Below are positions 32,412 through 41,398 of a stretch of DNA of 64,000 nucleotides, one piece after another. The notes under the pieces are model-generated. The model searched no databases and had not been told where the DNA came from. It worked only from the letters and a program-made list of their open reading frames with translations. A program made the position numbers and the translations under genes. Origin of the DNA: Halobaculum litoreum (GTDB lineage: Archaea > Halobacteriota > Halobacteria > Halobacteriales > Haloferacaceae); contig NZ_CP126156.1 in NCBI RefSeq assembly GCF_030127125.1, forward strand, positions 1,426,001 to 1,490,000. The letters run 5' to 3'. Within the stretch, counting starts at the first letter, position 1; the number at the start of each line of letters is the position of its first letter.

Positions 32412-33944
32412 CTACTCCTCGACCAACAGCGACTCGCCCGTCATCGCCGCGGGCCGTTCCACACCGACCAGCGACAGCAGCGTCGGCGCGATGTCGACGA
32501 GCGAGCCGCCCTCGCGGACGCGCATCCCGCCGTCGTCGCCCGCGGGCGTCACCGAGACGAACGGCACCGGCGCGAACGTGTGGGCCGTGTGCGGGTCCTC
32601 GGGCGTCCCCATGTCGTCGGCGTTGCCGTGGTCGGCCGTGACGAGCAGGTGGCCCCCGGCCTCGCGGACGGCCGTCGCGAGCCGGCCGAGTTCGCGGTCG
32701 ACCGCCTCGACGGCCGCGACCGCGGCGTCGAAGTCGCCCGTGTGGCCGACCATGTCCGGGTTCGCGTAGTTGAGGACGAGCACGTCGGGGTCCTCGCTCG
32801 CGAGGAGGTCGATCGCGGTGTCGGTCACCTCGACGGCGCTCATCGCCGGCGTCTCGTCGTAGGTGGGCACGTCGGGACTCTCGACGATCCGCCGCAGCTC
32901 GCCCGGGAACTCCACCTCGCGCCCGCCGTTGAGGAAGTAGGTGACGTGGGCGTACTTCTCGGACTCGGCCATCCGCAGCTGTGTGAGTCCCGCCTCGGAG
33001 AGCACCTCCCCAAGCGTGTCCGTGGGCTGGGTCGGCGGGAACGCCACGGGCAGGTCGAACTCCTCGTCGTACTCGGTCATCGTCACCAGCTCCACGTCCG
33101 GGGGGCTCGTCTCGATGCCCTCGGCCTCCCACGCCGCCGGCTCGATGTCGGCGAGCATCCGGGTGAGTTGGCGCGCGCGGTCCGAGCGGAAGTTGAAGAA
33201 CACGACGCCGTCGCCGTCCTCGATCGCCGGCTCCCCGTCGACCGTGGTCGGCTCGACGAACTCGTCGGTGTCGCCGCGCTCGTAGCTTGCCTCGACCGCC
33301 CCCACCGCCGAGGCGGCGGTGTGCTCGGCCTCGCGGTGCACGACCGCGTCGTAGGCCCGCTTCGTCCGCTCCCAGTTCCGGTCGCGGTCCATCGCGTAGT
33401 AGCGTCCGCAGACGGTGGCGGCGTCGCCGGTGCCGCGGTCGGCGGCGTGGGCCTCCAGCTTCGCGAGGAACTCCCGACCGGACTTCGGTGCCGTGTCGCG
33501 GCCGTCGGTGAACGCGTGGGTGACCGCCTCGAGCCCGCGGTCCGCCGCCGCGTCGATCAGCGCGTGGAGGTGCGCCTGGTCGGCGTGGACGCCGCCGTCG
33601 GAGACGAGGCCGAGGAAGTGGACGCGGCTGTCGTTCGCCTCCGCGTGGTCGAACGCGCGCTCGATGGCCGTGCCCTCGACGAACTCGCCGGCCTCGATGG
33701 CGTCGTTGATCCGGGTGTACTCCTGGTAGACGGTGCGGCCGGCGCCGATGTTCATGTGGCCGACCTCGGAGTTGCCCATCTGGTCGTCCGGCAGGCCGAC
33801 GTCGCGGCCCCACGCGGTGAGGGTGCCGAAGGCGCCGGCCCCGCGGAGCCGGTCGAAGTTCGGGGTGTCGGCGGCCTTCACCGCGTCGCGTCGGTCGTGG
33901 TCGCCGAGGCCCCAGCCGTCGAGGATGACGAGCGCCGCTCTCAT
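32412..33944 (-). CDS. gpmI: Phosphoglycerate mutase, 2,3-bisphosphoglycerate-independent
   Basis: A 510-residue alkaline-phosphatase-superfamily enzyme interconverting 3- and 2-phosphoglycerate. The metal sites and nucleophile appear as ALVILDGWG, LPDDQMGNSEVGHMNIGAG (catalytic Ser in GNSEVGH), HFLGLVSDGGVHA, AFTDGRDT, FFNFRSDRARQ, YANPDMVGHTGDF and LLVTADHGNADDM. Length is typical. It supplies the step before enolase and pyruvate kinase; pyk is 6 kb away. It faces dnaG and starts 118 bp from the divergent DUF373 gene. Confidence 0.97.
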   Translation of the reverse strand: MRAALVILDGWGLGDHDRRDAVKAADTPNFDRLRGAGAFGTLTAWGRDVGLPDDQMGNSEVGHMNIGAGRTVYQEYTRINDAIEAGEFVEGTAIERAFDHAEANDSRVHFLGLVSDGGVHADQAHLHALIDAAADRGLEAVTHAFTDGRDTAPKSGREFLAKLEAHAADRGTGDAATVCGRYYAMDRDRNWERTKRAYDAVVHREAEHTAASAVGAVEASYERGDTDEFVEPTTVDGEPAIEDGDGVVFFNFRSDRARQLTRMLADIEPAAWEAEGIETSPPDVELVTMTEYDEEFDLPVAFPPTQPTDTLGEVLSEAGLTQLRMAESEKYAHVTYFLNGGREVEFPGELRRIVESPDVPTYDETPAMSAVEVTDTAIDLLASEDPDVLVLNYANPDMVGHTGDFDAAVAAVEAVDRELGRLATAVREAGGHLLVTADHGNADDMGTPEDPHTAHTFAPVPFVSVTPAGDDGGMRVREGGSLVDIAPTLLSLVGVERPAAMTGESLLVEE

Positions 33945-34029
33945 TGGTCGTCGTCGGGTTCGCTCGGCGACGTGTTGACTGCGTCGGTTCGCGTGACCCG
34001 CCGCCGCCGCGAGGGCGCCCCCGAAGGCA

Positions 34030-34037
34030 GATATACC
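34030..34037 (+). promoter_or_regulatory. TATA box of the DUF373 gene at 34063
   Basis: The sequence gatatacc is centred 29 bp before the ATG, matching the leaderless spacing seen at other promoters of this window. Confidence 0.6.
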
Positions 34038-34062
34038 CGGAGAGACAAGCGCCCGCACGGGA

Positions 34063-35199
34063 ATGATCCTCGTGCTCCCCGTGGACCTCGACGACGACCT
34101 CGGTCGCAAGACCGGCGTCCGCACGCCGGTCATCGGCCGGGACGCCGTCGAGGACGCGGCCGTCCGGCTCGCCACGGCGGACCCCGAGGACTCGGACGTC
34201 AACGTCCTGTTCCAAGCGATCAACGCCTACGAGGACCTCCTCGCGGACCCGACCGTCGACGAGGAGGTCGAGGTCGCCGCGGTCACCGGCGTCAACGAGG
34301 GGGACGTACGGGCGAACCGGGCGGTCGGCGAGGAGGTCGACACCGTGCTCGCGGCGCTGGCGACCGGCGAGGAGGTGCGCGCCATCGTCATCACCGACGG
34401 CGCGCAAGACGAGTCCGTCCTCCCGGTGATCCGCTCGCGGGTGCCACTCGACGGCGTCCGCCGGGTCGTCGTCCGGCAGGCGCAGGACTTAGAGTCCATC
34501 TACTACACGATGAAGCAGGTGCTCTCGGACCCGGAGACGCGCGGCACCATCCTCATCCCGCTCGGGGTGCTGCTGCTCGTGTACCCGTTCGTCGTCATCG
34601 CCGGGGCGTTGAACCTCCCCGGCGCCGTCGTGTTCGGGGCGCTGTCGACGCTACTTGGGCTGTACTCGCTGTGGCGCGGGCTCGGCCTCGAGGAGACGGT
34701 CGACGGCCTCGCCGAGCGCGCCCGCACCGGGCTGTACGCCGGCCGCGCGACCATCGTCACGTACCTCGTGGCCGCCACGCTGCTGGTGATCGGCGGCGTC
34801 CAGGGGTACGAGACGCTCCTCGACGTGGGCCGCGAGGGGCTCACGGTCACCCAGCAGGTGGCGGTGTTCGTCCACGCCGCCGTCCAGTGGGCCGCCGCGG
34901 CGGGCGTCACTTCCTCGCTGGGGCAGGTGACCGACGAGTACCTCGCCGAGCGCTTCCGGTGGCGCTACCTGAACGCGCCGTTCTACGTCGTCGCCATCGC
35001 GGTCGTCCTCTACGGGCTCTCCGGCTACTTCCTCCCGCCGGCGACGGGGGGGACGGTCGTGCCGCTCACGCTCACCGACCTCGCGGTGGCGCTGACCGCC
35101 GGCACGCTGCTGGGCGTGTTGTCGACGCTGACGTTCGCCGTCGCCGAGTCGCGGCTCTCCCGGGGCGGCGACGGCGACGGCGAGACCGGCGCGGTGTGA
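34063..35199 (+). CDS. DUF373 family membrane protein (copy 1)
   Basis: A 378-residue protein of the archaeal DUF373 family. A soluble N-terminal domain (about 1-155) has the signature ILVLPVDLDDDLGRKTGVRTPVIG and DGAQDESVLPVIRSRVPLDG followed by VVVRQAQDLESIYYTMKQV; six or seven membrane helices fill the rest. Biochemical function is unknown. A paralogue with the same order of domains is encoded at 41631-42788. It is transcribed from its own TATA box and stands 62 bp ahead of geranylgeranyl reductase. Confidence 0.88.
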   Translation: MILVLPVDLDDDLGRKTGVRTPVIGRDAVEDAAVRLATADPEDSDVNVLFQAINAYEDLLADPTVDEEVEVAAVTGVNEGDVRANRAVGEEVDTVLAALATGEEVRAIVITDGAQDESVLPVIRSRVPLDGVRRVVVRQAQDLESIYYTMKQVLSDPETRGTILIPLGVLLLVYPFVVIAGALNLPGAVVFGALSTLLGLYSLWRGLGLEETVDGLAERARTGLYAGRATIVTYLVAATLLVIGGVQGYETLLDVGREGLTVTQQVAVFVHAAVQWAAAAGVTSSLGQVTDEYLAERFRWRYLNAPFYVVAIAVVLYGLSGYFLPPATGGTVVPLTLTDLAVALTAGTLLGVLSTLTFAVAESRLSRGGDGDGETGAV

Positions 35200-35261
35200 C
35201 CCCGTCGCGGCGCGACGCCGGATACGCGCCTTTTTTGGGGGGCGATTCGGAAGCAGGTGGT

Positions 35262-36638
35262 ATGACTGCGGCAGCGAACTCGTACGATATCGTCGTCGTC
35301 GGGGCGGGGACGGCGGGCGCCTTCGCGGCGGCGACGGCCGCACAGGAGGGGCTCGACGCCGTGATCCTCGAGCGGAAACCCGAGGCGGAGGCGGGCCACA
35401 TCGCCTGCGGCGACGCGATCAAGGGGAAGTCCACCTTCCCGGACGTCATCGACCTCGACTACCTGCGCGAGGAGTCGTTCACCAACCAGAACATCCGCCG
35501 CGCGGTGTTCGAGAACCCCAAGACCGGCGAGGAACTCGACGTGCCGTTCGCGAACGCCGGCGCCGTCCTCGACCGCAAGCGCTACGGCGAGATCATCCTC
35601 GAGGAGACCGAGCGCGTCGGCGCCGAGATCCACTACGACACCGTCGTGCAGGACGTGCTCCAGGCCGACGACGGCACCGTCACCGGCGTCCGCGCCGTGC
35701 AGGGCGGCGACGTCGTCACCTACGAGGCCGACCTCACCGTCGACGCGGCGGGGGCGCTGTCCATCCTCCAGGACAGGGGCGACTTCGGCGACGCGACGTT
35801 CGACACGAACGTCTCCTACACGCAGTTCTGTTCGGCCTACCGCGAGGTCGTCGAGGTGCCCGAGCCGGTCGACTACGACGACGCCATCGTGTTCAAGCCG
35901 ACCGAGGAACTGGGCTACCTCTGGTACTTCCCGCGGACCTCGACGGAGATCAACGCCGGCCTCGGCTTCCAGATGACCGAGCCGCCGATGAAACTCGTCG
36001 AGGTGCTCAAGCGCGACATGCAGCGGCGTCCGGAGTTCCAGGGCGCGACCGTCAAGGACAAGCTGGGCGCGGCGCTGCCCACCCGCCGCCCGTACGACTC
36101 GGCGGTCGCGGACGGCTTCGTCGCCGTCGGCGACGCCGCGGGCCACGTCAACCCCACCACCGGCGGCGGCATCCCCGGCGCCGCGCGCTCGGCCCACTGG
36201 GCGGTGAAGCGCGCCATCGACGCCATCGACGAGGAGGACGTCACCGAGGAGCGCCTGTGGCGCTACAACCACGACGTGATGACGGACTTCGGCAAGCGCT
36301 TCGCCGCGATGGACGTGTACAACATCTGGGGGACCGCCCACTCCGTCGACGAGCTCACCGACATCGTCGCCGCGCTGCCTGGCCAACAGCTCCTCAACGC
36401 GATGACGAAAGGGGAGACGTCGATGGGGCTGCGCCTGAAGCTCCGGACGCTCGTGGAGACGTACGGCCACTGGGACACGCTGTGGGAGCTGTACAAGGTG
36501 CGCGACATCGCGGGCCGCCTGAAGGACCACTACGACCGCTACCCCGACCGCCGCGGCGGGTTCCCCGGCTGGCAGGAGCAGCGCGACGCGCTGATGGACG
36601 AGCTGTACGCCGTCTCCGGCGCGGACCCGAAGTACTGA
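35262..36638 (+). CDS. Geranylgeranyl reductase (archaeal lipid saturation)
   Basis: A 458-residue FAD enzyme that reduces double bonds of the geranylgeranyl chains of archaeal lipids. FAD-binding motifs: VVVGAGTAGAFAAATAAQEG, ILERKPEAEAGHIACGDAIKG and VAVGDAAGHVNPTTGGGIPGA. The substrate-pocket motif GYLWYFP is present. Length and layout match digeranylgeranylglycerophospholipid reductases. The start is the ATG at 35262. It lies downstream of DUF373 and upstream of the ribosomal protein group. Confidence 0.93.
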   Translation: MTAAANSYDIVVVGAGTAGAFAAATAAQEGLDAVILERKPEAEAGHIACGDAIKGKSTFPDVIDLDYLREESFTNQNIRRAVFENPKTGEELDVPFANAGAVLDRKRYGEIILEETERVGAEIHYDTVVQDVLQADDGTVTGVRAVQGGDVVTYEADLTVDAAGALSILQDRGDFGDATFDTNVSYTQFCSAYREVVEVPEPVDYDDAIVFKPTEELGYLWYFPRTSTEINAGLGFQMTEPPMKLVEVLKRDMQRRPEFQGATVKDKLGAALPTRRPYDSAVADGFVAVGDAAGHVNPTTGGGIPGAARSAHWAVKRAIDAIDEEDVTEERLWRYNHDVMTDFGKRFAAMDVYNIWGTAHSVDELTDIVAALPGQQLLNAMTKGETSMGLRLKLRTLVETYGHWDTLWELYKVRDIAGRLKDHYDRYPDRRGGFPGWQEQRDALMDELYAVSGADPKY

Positions 36639-36741
36639 CTACTGACGCCGCCCCGCGCCCCTCGACTCTCCCTCCCCGTTCGCTCCGGTTCCGCCGGCGC
36701 CTGCGACGCCGTCACACGCCCGACAACTCCGTACCGTATGG

Positions 36742-36749
36742 GTTTTAAG
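36742..36749 (+). promoter_or_regulatory. Promoter element of the L44e-S27e transcript
   Basis: The patch gttttaag lies 39-46 bp before the L44e ATG. A purine stretch gaggag (36774-36779), 8 bp before the ATG, could act as a Shine-Dalgarno site; such sites are unusual for leaderless haloarchaeal genes but common for ribosomal protein mRNAs with a leader. Confidence 0.45.
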
Positions 36750-36787
36750 CGCCGACACAGAAGCAGGTGGCAAGAGGAGATTCCGCT

Positions 36788-37069
36788 ATGGAGATGCCAC
36801 GCCGGATGAACACGTACTGTCCGCACTGCAACGCCCACCACGAGCACGAGGTCGAGAAGGTCCGCCGCGGCCGCGAGACCGGCATGAAGTGGATCGACCG
36901 CCAGCGCGCCCGCGGGAAGTCCACCATCGGGAACACCGGCAAGTTCTCGAAGGTGCCCGGTGGCGACAAGCCGACGAAGAAGACGCACCTCAAGTACCGC
37001 TGTGGCGACTGCGGCAAGGCCCACATGCGCGAGGGATGGCGCGCCGGTCGGCTCACCTTCCAGGAGTAA
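36788..37069 (+). CDS. rpl44e: Large-subunit ribosomal protein L44e
   Basis: A 93-residue protein, [20 protein letters not shown] then [20 protein letters not shown] and a second zinc knuckle [10 protein letters not shown]. The pairs CPHC and CGDC form the zinc ribbon characteristic of L44e, which binds near the E site of archaeal and eukaryotic large subunits. ATG at 36788 is chosen over one 21 bp upstream because it gives the conserved N-terminus and has a purine stretch before it. It is 2 bp ahead of rps27e. Confidence 0.97.
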   Translation: MEMPRRMNTYCPHCNAHHEHEVEKVRRGRETGMKWIDRQRARGKSTIGNTGKFSKVPGGDKPTKKTHLKYRCGDCGKAHMREGWRAGRLTFQE

Positions 37070-37071
37070 GC

Positions 37072-37245
37072 ATGGCAGGGAGCTTCTTCCGCGTCGAGTG
37101 CCCGGACTGCGAGAACGAACAGGTCGTCTTCGGCCGCGCCTCCACCGAGGTCGTCTGCGCCGTCTGCGGCACGACGCTCGCGCGCCCCACCGGAGGCGAC
37201 GCCGAGTTCGCCGGCGAGGTCGTCGAGACCGTCGAAGCGCGGTAA
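37072..37245 (+). CDS. rps27e: Small-subunit ribosomal protein S27e
   Basis: A 57-residue zinc-ribbon protein ([20 protein letters not shown] ... [17 protein letters not shown]) with knuckles CPDC and CAVC. It follows L44e by 2 bp, an arrangement conserved across archaea, and is followed by a 352-bp gap before aIF2-alpha, which normally sits closer. Part of the 30S subunit. Confidence 0.97.
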   Translation: MAGSFFRVECPDCENEQVVFGRASTEVVCAVCGTTLARPTGGDAEFAGEVVETVEAR

Positions 37246-37282
37246 CTCCGGTTCTCCGCGCTTCGCGTTTTCACACCACACA

Positions 37283-37299
37283 GAGCGACTGCGTCGCTC
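37283..37299. terminator. Stem-loop after rps27e
   Basis: The arms gagcgac and gtcgctc pair perfectly around tgc, 38 bp past the rps27e stop, and are followed by an AT-rich stretch (gattccgttcg). This could end the L44e-S27e transcript. There is no classical poly-T run, so the call is tentative. Confidence 0.4.
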
Positions 37300-37492
37300 G
37301 ATTCCGTTCGTCGGACACTCGACGAGGTGGGAAACCGTGGTGGCACGTCCGGTGCAGGCCCCGTCGCCCGACAGCCTCGCCCTCCCCAACCGACTCACTC
37401 CCTCACTCACGGGTCGCTGTGCTCCCCGTTCCCGCTCGCGGTCTCGCGGTGCTCGACCGCGCACCGTTCGGTCCCTCGCCCCTCGCGCGCGT

Positions 37493-37516
37493 CCGCCGCG
37501 GACGGAGCCGCGGCGG
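37493..37516. repeat. 9-6-9 inverted repeat ahead of aIF2-alpha
   Basis: The arms ccgccgcgg and ccgcggcgg are perfect complements separated by acggag. A stem of nine G-C pairs would be very stable. It lies in the repetitive C-rich block, upstream of the likely aIF2-alpha promoter. Confidence 0.5.
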
Positions 37517-37597
37517 CACGCGCCACCGGAGGGTCGGCTCGGCACCGACGCCGGTGGATTGACAAACGGTATTAGGCTCGGTCGGTTACCCACGTCC

Positions 37598-38398
37598 ATG
37601 AAATTCACCGGCTGGCCCGAGCAGGGCGAACTCGTCGTGGGCGAGGTCGACGAGATCGCCGACTTCGGCGTGTTCGTGGACCTCGACGAGTACGAGGACA
37701 AGCGCGGACTGTGTCACGTCTCGGAGGTCGCCTCCGGGTGGATCAAGAACATTCGCGACCACGTGAACGTCGGCGACCGCGTCGTCGCGAAGGTGCTGGA
37801 GGTCGACACCGGCAGCCAGCAGATCGACCTGTCGATCAAGGACGTCAACGACCACCAGCGCTCGGACAAGATCCAGGAGTGGAAGAACGAGCGCAAGGCG
37901 GACAACTGGATGGGCATCGCCTTCGGCGAGGACGTCGACGACGACACGTACACCGCCGTCGCGGAGGCGCTGTACGCCGAGTTCGGCTCGATGTACGACG
38001 GCTTCGAGGCCGCCGCGATCCACGGCGCCGAGGCGCTGGAGGACACCGACCTCTCGGCCGACCAGGTCGAGGCCATCGTCGAGACGGCCCGCGAGAACGT
38101 CTCGGTGCCGTACGTCAACGTCACGGGCTACGTCGACCTCCAGTCGCCGGGCCACGACGGCGTCGACGACGTGCGCGCGGCGCTGGAGGCCGCCGAGGGC
38201 AACGGGGAGGTGCCCGACGAGATCGAACTCGACGTGTCGTACGTCGGCTCCCCCGAGTACCGCATCCGCGTCCGCGCCCCCGACTACAAGACCGCCGAGT
38301 CGGAGCTGGAGGCGTCCGCCGAGCGCGCCCGCGAGTCCATCGAGGCGGCGGGCGGCACCGGCAGCTTCCACCGCGAGCGCGAGAGCGACGACGAGTAA
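37598..38398 (+). CDS. Translation initiation factor aIF2, alpha subunit
   Basis: A 266-residue protein. The S1 domain (about 1-85: [40 protein letters not shown]) is followed by a helical domain (about 88-170) and an alpha/beta C-terminal domain ([20 protein letters not shown] ... [20 protein letters not shown]) that contacts the gamma subunit. It forms part of the ternary complex bringing initiator tRNA to the small subunit. nop10 starts 6 bp after its stop, so these share a transcript. Confidence 0.97.
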   Translation: MKFTGWPEQGELVVGEVDEIADFGVFVDLDEYEDKRGLCHVSEVASGWIKNIRDHVNVGDRVVAKVLEVDTGSQQIDLSIKDVNDHQRSDKIQEWKNERKADNWMGIAFGEDVDDDTYTAVAEALYAEFGSMYDGFEAAAIHGAEALEDTDLSADQVEAIVETARENVSVPYVNVTGYVDLQSPGHDGVDDVRAALEAAEGNGEVPDEIELDVSYVGSPEYRIRVRAPDYKTAESELEASAERARESIEAAGGTGSFHRERESDDE

Positions 38399-38404
38399 CC
38401 CCGC

Positions 38405-38593
38405 GTGAAGTCCGACATCCGGGTGTGTGGCGACTGGGAGGCGGCCCACGAGCGCCCGGTGTACACCCTCGGCGACGCCTGCCCCGAGTGCGGCGCCGAC
38501 GCGGTCAACTCCGCCCCCGCGCCGTTCAACCCCGAGGACCCGCACGGCGCCTACCGACGGCGTGCTCGGCTCCGGGCTCGCGACGACGGGTAG
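38405..38593 (+). CDS. nop10: Nop10, H/ACA snoRNP protein
   Basis: A 62-residue protein with GTG start (VKSDIRVCGDWEAAHERPVY) and the strongly conserved end NSAPAPFNPEDPHGAYRRR. It stiffens Cbf5 in the pseudouridylation complex. Of the four ribbon cysteines of other archaeal Nop10 proteins, the first knuckle is reduced to one Cys (VCGDW), while the second CPEC is intact; as I recall, this is usual in haloarchaea. Six bp from aIF2-alpha, an archaeal gene order conserved widely. Confidence 0.92.
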   Translation: MKSDIRVCGDWEAAHERPVYTLGDACPECGADAVNSAPAPFNPEDPHGAYRRRARLRARDDG

Positions 38594-38669
38594 CCGCCGG
38601 GGTCGCCGCCGCCGAACCGGACGAGCCGAGCCGACGCGCCTTTAGGTACCCCGCCCGCCACCCACGACC

Positions 38670-39434
38670 ATGGACGACATCGACATCGAGGTCGTGAGCG
38701 ACCCCGACCTCACCGACCCCGTGTTCATCGAGGGGCTCCCCGGCGTGGGCCACGTCGGCAAACTGGTCGCCGAGCACCTCGTCGAGGAGTTCGACGGCGA
38801 GTTGGTCCGCCGGGTGTACGCGCGCGACTTCCCGCCGCAGGTGACCGTCGACGACGACGGCGTCGCCGAACTCACCCACGCGGCGTTCCACCACGTCGAG
38901 GCCGACGGGCAGGACCTGCTCGTGCTCACGGGCGACCACCAGGCCGCCAGCAACGACGGCCACTACACGCTCACGAACGCGTTCCTCGACGTCGCCGAGG
39001 AGTTCGGCTGCGAGCGCGCGTTCGCGCTCGGCGGCGTCCCGACGGGCGAACTCATCGAGGACGACGAGTACGACGTGCTCGGCGCGCGCACCGGCGACGT
39101 CGACCGCGAGGAGTTGGAGGCGGCCGGCGTCGAGTTCCGCGAGAACGAGCCCGCCGGCGGCATCGTCGGCGTCTCCGGGCTCGTGCTCGGGCTGGGCGCC
39201 CGCCGCGGGCTCGCGGCCGCGTGTCTGATGGGCGAGACCTCCGGCTACCTCGTCGACCCCAAGAGCGCGCAGGCCGTGCTGGAGGTGCTCCAGACGCTGC
39301 TCGACGTCGAGGTCGACTTCTCCGATCTGGAGGAACGCGCCGAGGAGATGGAGGAGGTCGTCGGCAAGATCCAGGAGATGCAGGGCGGCGGCGGCGGGAT
39401 GCCCAGCGAGGACGAACTCCGCTACATCGGCTGA
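38670..39434 (+). CDS. PAC2-family proteasome assembly chaperone-like protein
   Basis: A 254-residue protein with the PAC2 signature FIEGLPGVGHVGKLVAEHLV near the N-terminus, GDHQAASNDGHYTLTNAFLD, a Gly-rich ALGGVPTGEL, and a conserved VGVSGLVLGLGARRGLAAACLMGETSGYLVDPKSAQAVL block. The C-terminal 50 residues are helical and acidic with a Gly-rich break. Archaeal members (PbaA/PbaB type) bind the C-terminus of proteasome alpha subunits or related rings. It continues the aIF2-alpha-nop10 cluster (76 bp gap), a common archaeal neighbourhood. Confidence 0.9.
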   Translation: MDDIDIEVVSDPDLTDPVFIEGLPGVGHVGKLVAEHLVEEFDGELVRRVYARDFPPQVTVDDDGVAELTHAAFHHVEADGQDLLVLTGDHQAASNDGHYTLTNAFLDVAEEFGCERAFALGGVPTGELIEDDEYDVLGARTGDVDREELEAAGVEFRENEPAGGIVGVSGLVLGLGARRGLAAACLMGETSGYLVDPKSAQAVLEVLQTLLDVEVDFSDLEERAEEMEEVVGKIQEMQGGGGGMPSEDELRYIG

Positions 39435-39564
39435 TCCGGGCCGCTCGCGGCGGCGCCGACGCCGTCGCCGGCCCGTCGCGGGGGCGCGGCGCGGAAACCC
39501 CGCGTACCGGCAGGGCGCACGCCTGCCACAACGCCTTTTCGCGCGACGACCCTCGGAGTGGACG

Positions 39565-40401
39565 ATGACCGACCAGCAGCCGCTGACACGAGACGACGTC
39601 CCGTCCGCGAACGGCATGCCGATGCTCGGCCTCGGCACCTGGGAGAACACCGACCCCGAGGAGTGTCGCGCCGCCGTCGCGACGGCGCTGGAGATGGGGT
39701 ACCGCCACGTCGACACCGCCCAGATCTACGGCAACGAGGCCGAGGTCGGCGACGGCATCGCCCGCGCCGACGTCGACCGCGGGGAGGTGTTCCTCGCGAC
39801 GAAGGTGTGGATCGACAACCTCGCCCCCGAGGACGTGCGCGCGACGACCGAGGAGAGCCTCGACCGCCTCGGGGTCGACTCGGTCGACCTCATGTACGTC
39901 CACTGGCCGGCCCGCGAGTACGACGCCGCGGAGACGCTGGCGGCGTTCAACGAACTGTACGAGGACGGCCTGATCGACCGGATCGGCGTCTCCAACTTCG
40001 AGCCCGAGCAGGTCGCCGAGGCCGTCGAGGTCAGCGACGCGCCGATCTTCGCCAACCAGGTGGAGGTCCACCCGCTGCTCCAGCAGACGGCGCTGATCGA
40101 GGCGTGCGCCGAGCACGACGTCGAGGTCGTCGCGTACTCCCCGCTGGCGCGCGGGCGGGTGTTCGAGGTGCCGGAGCTGACGGAGATCGCCGAGAAGCAC
40201 GACGCGAGCGAGGCGCAGGTGAGCCTCGCGTGGCTCCGCGAGAAGGGCGTCACCGCCATCCCCAAGGCGACCAGCGAGGCGCACATCCGCGACAACTGGG
40301 AGTCGCTGGCGGTCCCCCTCGACGACGAGGACGTCGCCGCCATCGACGCCATCGACCGCGAGGACCGTCGCGTCGACCCCGGGTTCGCCCCCTGGAACTG
40401 A
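39565..40401 (+). CDS. Aldo/keto reductase
   Basis: A 278-residue NADPH-dependent oxidoreductase. The catalytic tetrad is visible: Asp and Tyr in HVDTAQIYGNEAEVG, Lys in FLATKVWIDNL and His in DLMYVHWPAREY. The cofactor motif IPKATSEAHIRDNW is near the C-terminus. Short, without the extra loops of eukaryotic AKRs; closest in pattern to bacterial 2,5-diketogluconate reductase type. The substrate is unknown. It has an AT-rich patch (cgccttttcgcgcg) about 28 bp upstream of ATG, a possible leaderless promoter. Confidence 0.92.
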   Translation: MTDQQPLTRDDVPSANGMPMLGLGTWENTDPEECRAAVATALEMGYRHVDTAQIYGNEAEVGDGIARADVDRGEVFLATKVWIDNLAPEDVRATTEESLDRLGVDSVDLMYVHWPAREYDAAETLAAFNELYEDGLIDRIGVSNFEPEQVAEAVEVSDAPIFANQVEVHPLLQQTALIEACAEHDVEVVAYSPLARGRVFEVPELTEIAEKHDASEAQVSLAWLREKGVTAIPKATSEAHIRDNWESLAVPLDDEDVAAIDAIDREDRRVDPGFAPWN

Positions 40402-40510
40402 GGCGCCGCCGTCGAGTCGCCCCACCGTCCCCGTCGCGACCCGTCGGGAGCGTGACCGGTCCCGCGCCGGAGCGAAACCTTCAATCGGTACCCCCTGTAT
40501 CCCTTCCTCG

Positions 40511-41268
40511 ATGCAACGACAGTCCACGGGGCTGGTCGACGCCGTCCGGATCGACATCGCACGGCTCCACGCCACGTGGATGGAACTGGCGTTCCCGCGA
40601 CAGCTCGACCCCGGCCGCGTCGTCGGCAAGTGGACGCCCGAGACGGGGTTCCAGAAGCTGACGTACTACACCTGGGCCGTCCTCGGGCTGCCGCTCGTCG
40701 CGGTCGGCTACCCGCTGTTGTTGTGCGGGTTCGCGGCGCGCTTCTACGCGGCCCGCGTCGACTCGGCGGCGACGCGGTTGGGGCTGGTCGGCGTGGTCCT
40801 CCTGTCGGTCGTCGTGTGGGGACTGCTCACCGTCGCCGCGTGGGTCAGACAGTTCTCCACCGGCGGCCTCGTCGCGGTCGGCGCGGCCGGCGCGGTGGCG
40901 ACGGTCGCGGCGGCCGTCGCGGTCGGCGCCTCCCGCGTCGGGGGCGGGGCACGAGCGTCCTGCTCGCGTACCCCGCGGCCGTCACCGCGTTCCTGTTGCC
41001 GCCGGTCGTCGCGGCGCTGTACTCGCCGGCGCTGGCGGACGTGGTGTTCCCGAACACCACCTCGCTGGCGGTGTGGATCCTCGACGGCCCGCTGGCGGTC
41101 GGCGGGCTGAACGACCTCATCCGCGCGCGCTTCGACCTCCGGGGGACCGCGTACGTTCTCGTGTGGATGGGCATCTCGGTCCCCGTGGGCTGGCTGTTCG
41201 GCGTGTTGGTCGCGCTCGCGGACGTGGTGCGGCCCAAGCGCGACGCCGGGTCGGGCGCGCGGATCTGA
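40511..41268 (+). pseudogene. Multi-helix membrane protein, apparent 1-base frameshift
   Basis: The first part (MQRQSTGLVDAVRIDIARLH ... VGASRVGGG) has a 45-residue soluble start with WMELAFPRQLDPG and three helices; it then breaks at the G runs 40940-40949. In the next frame the protein resumes as TSVLLAYPAAVTAFLLPPVV and runs to VRPKRDAGSGARI with further helices. Inserting one G yields 252 codons with unbroken hydrophobic segments, about five or six helices. No family recognised; it has haloarchaeal hypothetical membrane-protein character. Functional status depends on whether the missing base is real. Confidence 0.7.
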
Positions 41269-41398
41269 GACGGCCGCCCGGGAGCGAGGCGACGAACGGC
41301 GGGCCCGGCTCCCGGCGCGGCCGTCGGGAGCCCCGCGGCGTCCCGGGTCGATCGCCCCGTTTCTCAACTGTTTTCATCGTTCGGCGACAACGGGAGGT

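Larger units (their letters stand above)
37246..37597. other. 352-bp intergenic region with inverted repeats, no gene seen
   Basis: No convincing coding frame or RNA gene is visible between rps27e and aIF2-alpha. It holds a perfect 7-3-7 inverted repeat just after rps27e (37283-37299), a block rich in ccctc and ctcac units (37380-37480), and a perfect 9-6-9 inverted repeat (37493-37516). Composition is more C-rich and repetitive than coding neighbours. The AT-rich caaacggtattagg near 37563-37577 is the likely promoter of aIF2-alpha. It may be a decayed or dispersed repeat inserted into the ribosomal operon. Confidence 0.5.
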
